Below, one piece after another: positions 43,450 through 52,658 of a stretch of 64,000 bases of DNA (positions within the stretch are counted from its first letter, which is position 1; each line of letters starts with the position of its first letter). This DNA is from Pseudomonas izuensis (GTDB lineage Bacteria; Pseudomonadota; Gammaproteobacteria; Pseudomonadales; Pseudomonadaceae). The stretch is from NCBI RefSeq assembly GCF_009861505.1, contig NZ_WTFT01000050.1, positions 33,645-97,644 of the forward strand, written 5' to 3'. The notes beneath the pieces are model-generated. The model made no database searches, was not told the origin of the DNA, and was given only the letters and a program-made list of their open reading frames with translations. The translations under genes were made by a program, and so were the position numbers.

Positions 43450-45336
43450 ATGACATCAGTAAACCAGTTCTGGCGCCGGGCTAAGTTACCCCTGGCCGTC
43501 AGCCTTGCCTCTACGCTCGCCGGACCTGCATTCGGCGTCAGTTTCAACGTTGGCGAAATCGAAGGTCAGTTCGACTCATCCCTGTCGATTGGTGCCAGTT
43601 GGTCTACCGAGCAGCCGAACAAGAACCTCATCGGCGTCAACAACGGCGGCCGCGGGCTGTCCCAGACTTCCGATGACGGTCACCTGAACTTCAAGAGCGG
43701 CGAAACCTTCTCGAAGATCTTCAAGGGCATTCACGACCTTGAATTGAAGTACGGCGACACCGGCGTTTTCGTCCGTGGCAAATACTGGTACGACTTTGAA
43801 CTGAAAGACGAAAGCCGTCCGTTCAAGGACATCAGCGACGACGGCCGCAAGGAAGGCGCGAAGTCCGCCGGTTCCGAACTCCTCGATGCGTTCGTCTATC
43901 ACAACTACTCCATCGCCGACTTGCCGGGTTCCGTGCGCTTGGGCAAGCAGGTAGTGAGCTGGGGTGAGAGTACCTTTATCGGCGGCGGCATCAACTCGAT
44001 CAACCCGATCGATGTCTCCGCGTTCCGTCGTCCAGGTGCCGAGATCAAGGAAGGCCTGATCCCGGTCAACATGTTCTACATCTCCCAGAGCCTCACCGAC
44101 AATCTGTCGGCCGACGCCTTCTACCAGCTGGAATGGGACCAGACCGTCGTCGACAACTGCGGCACCTTCTTCTCCCAGCCGGACATCATCGCCGACGGCT
44201 GCAACAACAACCTGCGCGTGCTGAACAGCCGTTCGACGATTCCTGCCGCTGCGTTGCCGACGCTGACCGCGTTGGGTGTCGATGCCAACAACGAAGGTGT
44301 GCTGGTGCGCCGTGGCCCTGACCGCGATGCGCGGGACAGCGGTCAGTGGGGGGCGTCCTTCAAATACATGTTCGACCCACTGGACACCGAATTCGGTGCC
44401 TATTTCATGAACTACCACAGCCGTGCGCCGATCTTCAGCGCCACGGGCGCGTCACAAGCGACTTTCGCCCGAGTGGCGGCCTTGCCAGCACAATTGCGCG
44501 CTCTGGCGCCGCTGATCGTCGCGGGTAATTCGAGCTACTTCGTCGAGTATCCGGAAGACATCCGCCTGTACGGCTTGAGCTTCTCCACCACCCTGCCTAC
44601 CGGTACGGCGTGGAGCGGTGAAGTCAGCTACCGTCCGAATGCACCGGTGCAGCTCAACTCCACCGACATCCTGTTCGCCGGTGTCCGTCCTCTGGGCGGC
44701 GCGCTGACCAACGCTTCGCTGCTTTCCGGCGTGCCGGGCCAGGACTTGCACGGCTATCGCCGCAAGGAAGTCACCCAGTTCCAGACCACCCTGACGCACT
44801 TCTTCGATCAGGTCATGGGCGCCAGCCGTCTGACCCTGGTGGGCGAAGTGGGCGTAACCCACGTCGGCGGCCTGGAAAACTCTTCGGATGTCCGTTATGG
44901 CCGTGACCCGGTCTTCGGTCCAGGCGAGTTGCCTGCCACCGGCGGCCAAAACACTTGCGTGGCACTCAACAACAGCACCATCAACGGCGCCGGTCCGGGT
45001 TCACCGACCAACAACCTCAGCCGCAATTGCACCGACGAAGGCTTCACCACGGCGACCTCCTGGGGTTATCGCGGTCGTGCCATCTGGGAATACAACGACG
45101 TATTCGCCGGTGTGAACCTCAAGCCGAACGTGGCCTGGTCCCACGACGTGAGCGGCTACTCCCCGGGTCCTGGCGGCAACTTCGAGGAAGGCCGCAAGGC
45201 GGTCAGCCTGGGTGTCGACGCCGAGTACCAGAACACCTACACCGCAAGCCTGGCATACACCAACTTCTTCGACGGCAAGTACACCACCGTGGATGATCGC
45301 GACTTCGTTGCGCTCAGCTTCGGCGTGAACTTCTAA
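43450..45336 (+). CDS. DUF1302 family outer-membrane porin-like protein
   Basis: 628 aa with a signal peptide (cleavage about residue 29, AFG-VSF), then alternating beta-strand sequence and a C-terminal SFGVNF ending in Phe, the outer-membrane insertion signal. Contains a single pair of Cys loops. DUF1302 proteins occur with DUF1329 and often with acyl-CoA ligase or steroid/terpenoid/alkane genes, and are thought to help hydrophobic compounds cross the outer membrane. Followed 28 nt later by the DUF1329 gene. Confidence 0.87.
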   Translation: MTSVNQFWRRAKLPLAVSLASTLAGPAFGVSFNVGEIEGQFDSSLSIGASWSTEQPNKNLIGVNNGGRGLSQTSDDGHLNFKSGETFSKIFKGIHDLELKYGDTGVFVRGKYWYDFELKDESRPFKDISDDGRKEGAKSAGSELLDAFVYHNYSIADLPGSVRLGKQVVSWGESTFIGGGINSINPIDVSAFRRPGAEIKEGLIPVNMFYISQSLTDNLSADAFYQLEWDQTVVDNCGTFFSQPDIIADGCNNNLRVLNSRSTIPAAALPTLTALGVDANNEGVLVRRGPDRDARDSGQWGASFKYMFDPLDTEFGAYFMNYHSRAPIFSATGASQATFARVAALPAQLRALAPLIVAGNSSYFVEYPEDIRLYGLSFSTTLPTGTAWSGEVSYRPNAPVQLNSTDILFAGVRPLGGALTNASLLSGVPGQDLHGYRRKEVTQFQTTLTHFFDQVMGASRLTLVGEVGVTHVGGLENSSDVRYGRDPVFGPGELPATGGQNTCVALNNSTINGAGPGSPTNNLSRNCTDEGFTTATSWGYRGRAIWEYNDVFAGVNLKPNVAWSHDVSGYSPGPGGNFEEGRKAVSLGVDAEYQNTYTASLAYTNFFDGKYTTVDDRDFVALSFGVNF

Positions 45337-45364
45337 GCACTTTATTTTCAGGACGAGTACACAC

Positions 45365-46729
45365 ATGAAAATAACAAAGAGTCTGTTCCACGCCGGTGTC
45401 CTGGGTCTTTCGTTGCTGGCGACCAGCGTAATGGCGGCGGTCCCGGCGGCCGAAGCGGACAAGCTGGGCAAGAGCCTGACCCCGATGGGGGCCGAGATGG
45501 CGGGTAACGCCGACGGTTCGATTCCAGCCTGGAAGCCGATGCCGAAAAATGCCGGTACAGCCGACAGCAAGGGTTTCCTGTCCGATCCGTACGCCAGCGA
45601 AAAACCGCTGTTCATCATCACGGCGCAAAACGTCGAACAGTACAAGGACAAGCTCGCTCCGGGACAATATGCGATGTTCAAGCGCTACCCGGAAACCTTC
45701 AAGATGCCGGTTTACCCGTCCCATCGCGGTGCCACCGTGCCGGATGACGTGTTCGCCGCCATCAAGAAGAACGCCACCAACACGGAGCTGGTGTCCGGCG
45801 GCAACGGTCTGAAAAACTTTGATACCGCGGTACCGTTCCCAATCCCGAAAAACGGCGTGGAAGTCATCTGGAACCACATCACCCGTTATCGCGGTGGCAG
45901 CGTGACCCGTCTGGTGACCCAGGCCACGCCGCAGGCGAACGGTTCGTTCAGCCTGGTGTACTTCCAGGACCAGTTCGTATTCCGCGACAAGATGAAGGAT
46001 TATGACGCGTCGAATCCAGGCAACATCCTGTTCTACTTCAAGCAGAAAGTGACCGCGCCCGCACGCCTGGCCGGTGGTGTGTTGCTGGTGCACGAGACTC
46101 TCGACCAGGTCGCGGAACCGCGTTCGGCGTGGGTCTACAACGCCGGTCAGCGTCGCGTGCGTCGTGCGCCTCAAGTGTCCTATGACGGCCCGGGTACCGC
46201 CGCCGACGGTCTGCGTACCTCCGACAACCTGGACATGTACAACGGTGCACCGGATCGTTACGACTGGAAGCTCGAAGGCAAGAAAGAGATGTACATCGCC
46301 TCCGATGCCTACAAGCTCGACGATCCGAAGCTCAAGTACGCCGACATCATCAAGGCCGGCCACATCAACCAGGACCTGGCTCGCTACGAGCTGCGCCGGG
46401 TCTGGCATGTGGTGGCAACCTTGAAGGAAGGTCAGCGCCACATCTACGCCAAACGTGACTTCTACATCGACGAGGACACCTGGCAGGCGGCGGTGATCGA
46501 CCACTACGACGGTCGCAATCAACTCTGGCGTGTGGCGGAAGCTCACTCCCAGAACTACTACAACGTTCAGGTGCCGTGGTACACCCTGGAGGCCCTGTAC
46601 GACCTGCAATCGGGCCGTTACCTGGCACTGGGCATGAAAAACGAAGAGAAGTCGGCGTATGACTTCGGCTTCACCGCCAGCACTGCGGACTTCACCCCGA
46701 ACGCCTTGCGTCAGGATGGTATTCGCTAA
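45365..46729 (+). CDS. DUF1329 family periplasmic (LolA-fold) protein
   Basis: 454 aa with a signal peptide (cleavage about residue 22, VMA-AVP). Long, charged mature part including DRYDWKLEGKKEMYI and ARYELRRVWHVVA. DUF1329 is predicted to adopt a LolA/LolB-like lipid-binding fold and nearly always pairs with DUF1302. Inferred role: periplasmic carrier for a hydrophobic molecule. It follows the DUF1302 gene closely and ends at a strong terminator. Confidence 0.88.
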   Translation: MKITKSLFHAGVLGLSLLATSVMAAVPAAEADKLGKSLTPMGAEMAGNADGSIPAWKPMPKNAGTADSKGFLSDPYASEKPLFIITAQNVEQYKDKLAPGQYAMFKRYPETFKMPVYPSHRGATVPDDVFAAIKKNATNTELVSGGNGLKNFDTAVPFPIPKNGVEVIWNHITRYRGGSVTRLVTQATPQANGSFSLVYFQDQFVFRDKMKDYDASNPGNILFYFKQKVTAPARLAGGVLLVHETLDQVAEPRSAWVYNAGQRRVRRAPQVSYDGPGTAADGLRTSDNLDMYNGAPDRYDWKLEGKKEMYIASDAYKLDDPKLKYADIIKAGHINQDLARYELRRVWHVVATLKEGQRHIYAKRDFYIDEDTWQAAVIDHYDGRNQLWRVAEAHSQNYYNVQVPWYTLEALYDLQSGRYLALGMKNEEKSAYDFGFTASTADFTPNALRQDGIR

Positions 46730-46758
46730 CTTCTGGAAAACCGAGGCCGCATCCTCAG

Positions 46759-46792
46759 AAAACGCCCCGACTGGTTCGGGGCGTTTTTTTTT
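46759..46792 (+). terminator. Rho-independent terminator after the DUF1302/DUF1329 operon
   Basis: A-tract, stem AACGCCCCGA/TCGGGGCGTT with a CTGGT loop, then nine Ts. Confidence 0.93.
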
Positions 46793-46808
46793 GGTCGAAG
46801 CGGTCCCA

Positions 46809-46910
46809 CTGTAGGAGCGAGCTTGCTCGCGATGGTCGCCAACGATAACGCGTAAAACCTGACACCCCGCGGCGCCCTCGGGTTTTTCGCGAGCAGGCTC
46901 GCTCCTGCAG
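46809..46910. repeat. REPIN
   Basis: Arms CTGTAGGAGCGAGCTTGCTC and GAGCAGGCTCGCTCCTGCAG; the centre GATGGTCGCCAACGATAACG is shared with the 57.65-kb copy, whose middle (GCCTGACACCC) also matches. Confidence 0.92.
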
Positions 46911-47029
46911 TTGGCGGTTCGTAGACTTTTTGTAGCCATTTGTAGCAATTATCTTCATTCCCTCATCGTTTACCGCTAGTCTGCGGACATCTGCAACGCC
47001 GCCACCCGCAATTCAAACAAGAGCCGGCC

Positions 47030-49768
47030 ATGACTGATCTGACCCCACCACCAGGTCCTGCAAGCGTCGCGATCACCGCGCTGGACGGGCGCTTTTTCCG
47101 ACCGCCATTGCCCGACGGCCATGTGCTGCGCCCGCGACTGTGCGAGCGCCTGAGTGCGGGGCTCGGCGGCAGGCTGCTGTTGGTGAGCGCTCCAGCGGGG
47201 TTCGGCAAGAGTTCATTGGCGGTGGAGTTCTGTCAGGCGCTGCCGGCGCATTGGCAAAGTCTGTGGCTGGGCTTGAGTCCGAGGGACAGCGACCCGGGCC
47301 GATTCCTCGAGCGATTGCTCGAAGGCCTTCAGGATTTTTATCCACAACTGGGCAGGCAGTCTCTCGGGCTGCTGAAAATGCGTCAGCGCCATCAGCCCTT
47401 TGCCTTCGAAGAATGGCTGGACGGATTGCTCGACGAACTGGCCGTGCACCTGTCGACGGCGACGCCGCTGTTGCTGGTGCTCGATGACTATCATCTGGCC
47501 CAGGGACCGGTTTTGGATCGTTGCCTGCAATTTTTCCTCAACCACCTTCCCGATGGCCTGTTGGTGATGGTCACCAGTCGTCAGCGTCCTGATTGGCACC
47601 TGGCACGGCTTCGTCTGTCGCGGCAGCTGCTGGAATTGCACGAGCAAGACCTGCGCCTGACCCACGATGAAGCCTTGAGTCTGCTCGCCCGTCACAGTAG
47701 TTCCTTGCGCGGTGAGGCGCTGGAAAGCCTGATCCAGCGCAGCGAAGGCTGGGTGGCCGGGTTGCGTTTCTGGCTGTTGGCGGCGTCGGAAGCTGGCACG
47801 CAAGGCGCCTTGCCCCAGGCGCTTCACGGCGGGGAAGGCCTGATCCGCGATTACCTGCTTGAAGAAGTGATCGATTGCCTGCCCGCCGAGGTGCAGGCCT
47901 TTCTCTACGACACCGCGCCCCAGGAGCGTTTCTGCAGCGAACTGTGCGACGCCGTGCGAGACGCCCATGACAGTGCCGAGATCCTGCGCTTTCTGGCAGC
48001 CCACCAGGTGTTCCTGGTACCGCTGGACGAACATGGTCACTGGTATCGCTATCATCATCTGTTTTCCGACCTGCTGCGCTCGCGGCCCGCTATCCAGTCG
48101 ATGGTGCCGGCCGCCAGCCTGCACCTGCGCGCCTGTCGCTGGTTCAATGCCCAGGGGTTACTCGATGAAGCGGTAGAGCAGGCGTTGCGTGCCGGACATC
48201 TGGACGTCGCGGCGAACCTGGTGCAAAACCTGTCGGAGGAACAACTGCTGGCCGAGCAGAACGTCGGTATGTTGCTGCGCTGGAAAATGGACTTGCCCGA
48301 CAGCCTGCTGATCAGCACGCCACGGCTGATCGTGCTCTACAGCTGGGCGCTGGGGATGGCTTGTCAGCTGGATGCCGCCGAGGAACTGGCCAGTCATTTG
48401 AGCCGCTTCCTGCCCGCCCCGTCAGCCACTGCGCAAAAGTCGATGCTGGCGCAATGGCTGGCCTTGAGCGGGATCATCGCCCGTGGGCGTGGTAACCGTG
48501 AACTCACGTTGCGCTATTGCACCGAAGCGCTGGAAAGCCTTCCGTGTAAGCGTTACGGTCAGCGGCTTATGTGTCTCTCGACCCTGTCCAACCTGGCCAT
48601 TGCCGACGGTGATTTGTGGCGTGCGCGTGGGCTGAACCGTGATTCACTGGAGCTGGCGCAACGGGTCGGCAATCCATTATTCGAAGCGCTGGCCCACTAC
48701 GACCGCGCGCGAGTGCTGCAAGCACGAGGGGAAATCCTGCGTTCGCTGAATGAAGTCCGGCAGGGGCTGCAACGCTTGCAAGGGCTGTCACCGCAACGAC
48801 TCTATGCCGTACGCGCACGCCTGACGTTGTACGAAGGTTTTCTGCTAGCGCTACGCCTGCAACCGCAAGCGGCTCGGGTGCGTTTGCAGGTTGGCTTGAG
48901 CGAGGCCAGAGCCTGTCGCGACATCAGCGTACTGATCGGCCACTGTGTCATCGCCCGACTTGAAGGCAGCAGCGGCGAATTCGCCAAGGCCTTTGCAGAG
49001 CTGGCCGAAGCCGAACGTCTGATGCATATCTGGGACGTGCCGCCCATTTATTATCTGGCGATGATCACCCTGGTCAAATGCGAACTCTGGCTGGCCCAGG
49101 GGCGTATCGATCTGGCCGAAGCCTGGCTGGCGCGACTGGGGCAGACCTATAACGGTGGACACCCGGCATCGCCCCCGGAGTTCCACCCGCAACTTCCCCT
49201 GCATATCGAACTGCAACAGGCCCTGCTGGAAGTCATTCAGGGACAACCGATGTTGGCCGAAGGGCGTTTGAATGCGCTGCTCGAACAGGGGCAGCAAACT
49301 GGCCGGCAGTTGCTCAGTGCGATGGCCCTGACTCAAAAAGTCTCTTTGTTGCTGGGCAACGGTCGCGAGCCCGAGGCGCGCAAGGCGCTGGCTCAGGCGC
49401 TGGATGCCGCTGCAGGGGGCGCGCTGCAACCGTTTGAAGGATTGTTGGCCGAACATCCGGACTGGCTTCGCGGACAACTGCAAAGCTGTGAGGCGACCAC
49501 CGTTTCACAGGACCTTTCAGAAAAATTGCCGGCATTGGCAAATCGTCCGGCGCTGGAGCCTGCCCTGCCGGCTGAACAACTGAGTACCCGGGAAATGGCC
49601 GTTTTGCGTTTGATCGCCCAAGGTTGCTCGAACCAGGAAATCAGCGATCAGCTGTTCATCTCCCTGCACACCGTCAAAACCCATGCCAGCCACATCAACA
49701 GCAAGCTTGGCGTTGAACGGCGTACGCAGGCTGTAGCGCGGGCCAAGGAATTGGGGGTGTTGGGTTAA
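47030..49768 (+). CDS. LuxR-family MalT/AlkS-type transcriptional activator
   Basis: 912 aa. N-terminal P-loop SAPAGFGKSS (residues 53-62) with Walker B LLLVLDDYH, a winged-helix and TPR-like superhelical middle (about 370-800), and a C-terminal LuxR helix-turn-helix (LSTREMAVLRLIAQGCSNQEI, HTVKTHASHINSKLGV). MalT-type activators are turned on by an inducer plus ATP. It resembles the organisation of AlkS, which controls alkane genes including alkK; the adjacent AlkK-like/DUF1302/DUF1329 cluster is its likely target. Next gene, an MBL protein, is 86 nt downstream. Confidence 0.93.
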   Translation: MTDLTPPPGPASVAITALDGRFFRPPLPDGHVLRPRLCERLSAGLGGRLLLVSAPAGFGKSSLAVEFCQALPAHWQSLWLGLSPRDSDPGRFLERLLEGLQDFYPQLGRQSLGLLKMRQRHQPFAFEEWLDGLLDELAVHLSTATPLLLVLDDYHLAQGPVLDRCLQFFLNHLPDGLLVMVTSRQRPDWHLARLRLSRQLLELHEQDLRLTHDEALSLLARHSSSLRGEALESLIQRSEGWVAGLRFWLLAASEAGTQGALPQALHGGEGLIRDYLLEEVIDCLPAEVQAFLYDTAPQERFCSELCDAVRDAHDSAEILRFLAAHQVFLVPLDEHGHWYRYHHLFSDLLRSRPAIQSMVPAASLHLRACRWFNAQGLLDEAVEQALRAGHLDVAANLVQNLSEEQLLAEQNVGMLLRWKMDLPDSLLISTPRLIVLYSWALGMACQLDAAEELASHLSRFLPAPSATAQKSMLAQWLALSGIIARGRGNRELTLRYCTEALESLPCKRYGQRLMCLSTLSNLAIADGDLWRARGLNRDSLELAQRVGNPLFEALAHYDRARVLQARGEILRSLNEVRQGLQRLQGLSPQRLYAVRARLTLYEGFLLALRLQPQAARVRLQVGLSEARACRDISVLIGHCVIARLEGSSGEFAKAFAELAEAERLMHIWDVPPIYYLAMITLVKCELWLAQGRIDLAEAWLARLGQTYNGGHPASPPEFHPQLPLHIELQQALLEVIQGQPMLAEGRLNALLEQGQQTGRQLLSAMALTQKVSLLLGNGREPEARKALAQALDAAAGGALQPFEGLLAEHPDWLRGQLQSCEATTVSQDLSEKLPALANRPALEPALPAEQLSTREMAVLRLIAQGCSNQEISDQLFISLHTVKTHASHINSKLGVERRTQAVARAKELGVLG

Positions 49769-49854
49769 GGATTTTTCACGTTTCACCGCAGGGTAAATCG
49801 CGGAATACTCAATTGTGCGAAAATCCCTCGTCCCCGTTTATCGAGCAGGCCCCG

Positions 49855-50496
49855 ATGTCCCAGCAGCCCACCCTCATTCGCGAAACCTTCCCCGTAGGCC
49901 CTTTGCAGTGCAACTGCACGATCATCGGCGATCCGGTGACGAAAAAGGCCATCGTCGTTGATCCGGGGGGCAATCACGAGCTGATCCTTGCCCGTCTCGA
50001 TGCCTTGGGCTTGAAGGTCATCAGCATTATTCATACCCATGCGCACCTCGACCACTTCCTGGCGTCGGGTCAGCTGAAGGAAAAAACCGGCGCGACCCTG
50101 CACCTGCACAAGGAAGATCAATTCCTCTGGGATAACCTGGAGATGCAGTGCCAGATGTTTGGTGTTCCCTATACGCCGGTGCCGTCGCCGGATCGCTGGC
50201 TGGCTGACGATGAAGAGTTGGCTTGCGGTTGCGGTGTGGCATTGCACACACCAGGTCATACACCGGGTTCCATGAGCTTTTGGTTTTCAGAGGCTAAGCT
50301 GCTGATTGCCGGTGACACCCTGTTTCGTCGCGGGGTAGGGCGTACGGATTTGTGGGGTGGCGATCAGGCGACTATCGTGCGCTCGATCAAGCAGCGTCTG
50401 TATACGCTCGACGAAGAGGCGACGGTGGTGACCGGGCATGGTCCGGATACCCGTCTGGGTGATGAAATGCGCGAAAATCCTTTTGTTCGTGCCTGA
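49855..50496 (+). CDS. MBL-fold metallo-hydrolase (glyoxalase II-like)
   Basis: 213 aa from ATG 49855; a GTG start 14 codons earlier (49813) is possible but lies in the leader. Metal motif HTHAHLDH (about residues 60-67), the next His in HTPGHTPGS, and GDTLF with a bridging Asp, and a final GHG His. It is a single-domain hydrolase of the glyoxalase II/persulfide dioxygenase-like group; the substrate is unknown. It lies downstream of the regulator on the same strand but probably not part of the AlkK cluster. Confidence 0.9.
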   Translation: MSQQPTLIRETFPVGPLQCNCTIIGDPVTKKAIVVDPGGNHELILARLDALGLKVISIIHTHAHLDHFLASGQLKEKTGATLHLHKEDQFLWDNLEMQCQMFGVPYTPVPSPDRWLADDEELACGCGVALHTPGHTPGSMSFWFSEAKLLIAGDTLFRRGVGRTDLWGGDQATIVRSIKQRLYTLDEEATVVTGHGPDTRLGDEMRENPFVRA

Positions 50497-50600
50497 TTTG
50501 TAACACGTGGAATTTTCACCTGCGGAAACGATCCAACGCCCGCAAAGGTTCGATGCTTATGTCCGTTGCACCACAGAATGTAAAAAAGTAGGAGTTCTAC

Positions 50601-51314
50601 ATGTTCACCACGCGTCGTTTGATTATTGTCGCTACGGCTGTGGCCGTTTTATCCGGTTGCGCCTCGCCTAACCCATACGGCGGTGGCCAGGCCCAGGGCC
50701 AGGCGGATAGCGGCTCCGAAGGCATGAGCAAAACCGCCAAATACGGCGGCCTCGGCGCTCTGGCCGGCGCGTTGGCCGGTGCCGCCATCAACCATGATAA
50801 CCGTGGCAAGGGCGCGCTGATCGGCGCTGCGGTAGTGGGTGCTTCCGCTGCCGGTTATGGCTACTACGCTGATCAGCAGGAGAAAAAACTGCGTGCCAGC
50901 ATGGCCAACACCGGTGTTGAAGTGCAGCGTCAGGGCGATCAGATCAAGCTGATCATGCCGGGCAACATCACATTCGCCACCGATTCGGCGAATATCGCTT
51001 CCAGCTTCTACCAGCCGTTGAATAATCTGGCCGGTTCGCTGAAAGAGTTCAACCAGAACCAGATCGAAATCGTTGGCTACACCGACAGCACCGGCAGTCG
51101 TCAGCACAACATGGACCTGTCCCAGCGTCGGGCCCAGAGCGTTGCGACTTACCTGACCTCGCAAGGTGTGAGCGGTACGAACCTCAGCGCCCGTGGCGCC
51201 GGCCCGGACAGTCCGGTTGCCAGCAACGCAGACACCAACGGCCGGGCTCAGAACCGCCGTGTAGAGGTCAACCTCAAGGCGATTCCGGGCCAGCAATATG
51301 GCGCCCAGCAGTAA
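50601..51314 (+). CDS. OmpA-family lipoprotein with glycine zipper (YiaD-like)
   Basis: 237 aa. Lipobox LSGC (Cys20), two Gly-zipper hydrophobic segments (about residues 47-65 and 70-88: GGLGALAGALAGAAI, GALIGAAVVGASAAGYG), then an OmpA C-terminal peptidoglycan-binding domain with TDSTGSRQHNMDLSQRRAQSV and NRRVEVNL. Anchored in the outer membrane and bound to peptidoglycan. AGTAGGAG precedes the ATG. A terminator follows the gene. Confidence 0.93.
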   Translation: MFTTRRLIIVATAVAVLSGCASPNPYGGGQAQGQADSGSEGMSKTAKYGGLGALAGALAGAAINHDNRGKGALIGAAVVGASAAGYGYYADQQEKKLRASMANTGVEVQRQGDQIKLIMPGNITFATDSANIASSFYQPLNNLAGSLKEFNQNQIEIVGYTDSTGSRQHNMDLSQRRAQSVATYLTSQGVSGTNLSARGAGPDSPVASNADTNGRAQNRRVEVNLKAIPGQQYGAQQ

Positions 51315-51361
51315 GGCACCGTGCAGCAGTACCCTTGATCGCCTGACTGAACCCCAGGTGT

Positions 51362-51405
51362 AAAAAAAACCGCCCGATCCTCAACAGATCGGGCGGTTTT
51401 TTTTG
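51362..51405 (+). terminator. Rho-independent terminator, usable from both sides
   Basis: A-run, stem ACCGCCCGATC/GATCGGGCGGT with loop CTCAACA, then eight Ts. It separates the OmpA-like gene from convergent zapG. Confidence 0.93.
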
Positions 51406-51425
51406 TGTTCCTAAAGGGGGCTTGC

Positions 51426-51860
51426 TTACTTCTTCAGGCCGTAGTGCTCATCGAGCATGCCTGGGGAGTTCGGGGCTTTTGGTGCGTAGTCGCGCGGCGG
51501 TTCCTGATTGCGCGGTGGCGTCAGGCGTTCCCGTGGAGCCTGCGCCGCGTCGGCGTGCAGGGAGGCCAGCAAGCGTTGGCGGGTCTGCTCGTCCAGGGCC
51601 AGGCGGTTGGCACCCTCGGCGAGATGATCCTGCACTTCCTGATAGCTCTGAGTCAGTTTCTTGACCAGTGTCGCAGTGCTGTTGAAGTGGGTCACCACCT
51701 CGTTCTGATAACTGTCGAAACGTTCCTGAATATCGTCCAGCTGACGTTGCGTGCTGCTAGGCGCGGCATTCGGCGCAAGGCGAGCGATCAGGAATCCAAT
51801 GGCGACACCCACAACCAGGGCAAGAGTCGGTAACAACCAAACTAAGAGCGAGTGTTCCAC
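51426..51860 (-). CDS. zapG: Z-ring associated protein ZapG/YhcB (DUF1043)
   Basis: 144 aa with one N-terminal membrane segment (LLPTLALVVGVAIGFLIARLA), a coiled-coil region (about 40-90) and a Pro-rich, charged tail. This is the YhcB/ZapG arrangement, an inner-membrane protein acting at the junction of cell division, peptidoglycan and lipid synthesis. ATG with AGGAAGGA upstream. It is divergent from the hydrolase gene, as in P. aeruginosa. Confidence 0.9.
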   Translation of the reverse strand: MEHSLLVWLLPTLALVVGVAIGFLIARLAPNAAPSSTQRQLDDIQERFDSYQNEVVTHFNSTATLVKKLTQSYQEVQDHLAEGANRLALDEQTRQRLLASLHADAAQAPRERLTPPRNQEPPRDYAPKAPNSPGMLDEHYGLKK

Positions 51861-52004
51861 GAGTCCTTCCTCTATAAACGGCTTTGCTTTACGTTAACGG
51901 CTCGAACCTGCGCTGTATACCGCGATTCACTCGCAATAGACAGCCACAGACAATTTGCTAGACGAGTCGACCCGATTCAAGGTCACGGAGTTCCTTCCTT
52001 GCTT

Positions 52005-52634
52005 ATGCGCGAAACCCCTGTAGTGATTGACGGCCCGGCAGGCCAATTGGAAGCACTGTACCTGGACAGTGAGCAACCGCGCGGCCTCGCGCTCATCTGC
52101 CATCCAAACCCGGTACAGGGCGGCACCATGCTCAACAAAGTGGTGTCGACCCTGCAACGCACCGCTCGCGATGCCGGGTTGATCACCCTGCGTTTCAACT
52201 ACCGTGGCGTCGGTGCCAGCGAAGGCACTCACGATATGGGCACCGGCGAAGTCGATGATGCCCAGGCCGTGGCTGAATGGTTTCGGGCCAGACACCCGGA
52301 GTTGCCCCTGACCCTGTTCGGTTTTTCCTTCGGCGGTTTTGTTGCAGCAAGTCTCGGCGGACGCCTGGAAGCGCAGGGCGAGGAGATCAAGCACCTGTTC
52401 ATGGTCGCGCCGGCGGTCATGCGCCTGGGGGATCAGGATCAACTGCCGCAACATGGCGAACTGACCCTGATTCAGCCGGAAACCGACGAAGTCATCGATC
52501 CGCAAGTCGTTTATCAATGGTCCGACAAGCTCGAACGTCCCCATGAGCTGCTGAAAGTGGCAGAATGCGGACACTTTTTTCATGGCAAGCTGACCGATCT
52601 CAAGGATCTGATCCTGCCGCGTCTCTCGAATTGA
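52005..52634 (+). CDS. Alpha/beta hydrolase (dienelactone-hydrolase-like)
   Basis: 209 aa. The oxyanion region HPNPVQGGTMLNKV is followed by RFNYRGVGASEG; the nucleophile elbow is GFSFGG (Ser108), the catalytic Asp lies in QPETDEVIDP and the His in ECGHFFHG. Substrate unknown. The ATG at 52005 is preceded by a GGAG that is far away (about 14 nt); the open frame upstream adds 51 codons that I reject. The stop is 24 nt before trpS. Confidence 0.87.
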   Translation: MRETPVVIDGPAGQLEALYLDSEQPRGLALICHPNPVQGGTMLNKVVSTLQRTARDAGLITLRFNYRGVGASEGTHDMGTGEVDDAQAVAEWFRARHPELPLTLFGFSFGGFVAASLGGRLEAQGEEIKHLFMVAPAVMRLGDQDQLPQHGELTLIQPETDEVIDPQVVYQWSDKLERPHELLKVAECGHFFHGKLTDLKDLILPRLSN

Positions 52635-52658
52635 TTGCAGTCTGACAAGCGATTACCC

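Larger units (their letters stand above)
46730..47029. other. Intergenic region before the MalT-like regulator
   Basis: 300 bases containing the DUF1329 terminator, one REPIN and, in the last 110 nt, the AT-richer leader of the regulator gene. I see no other element. Confidence 0.7.
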
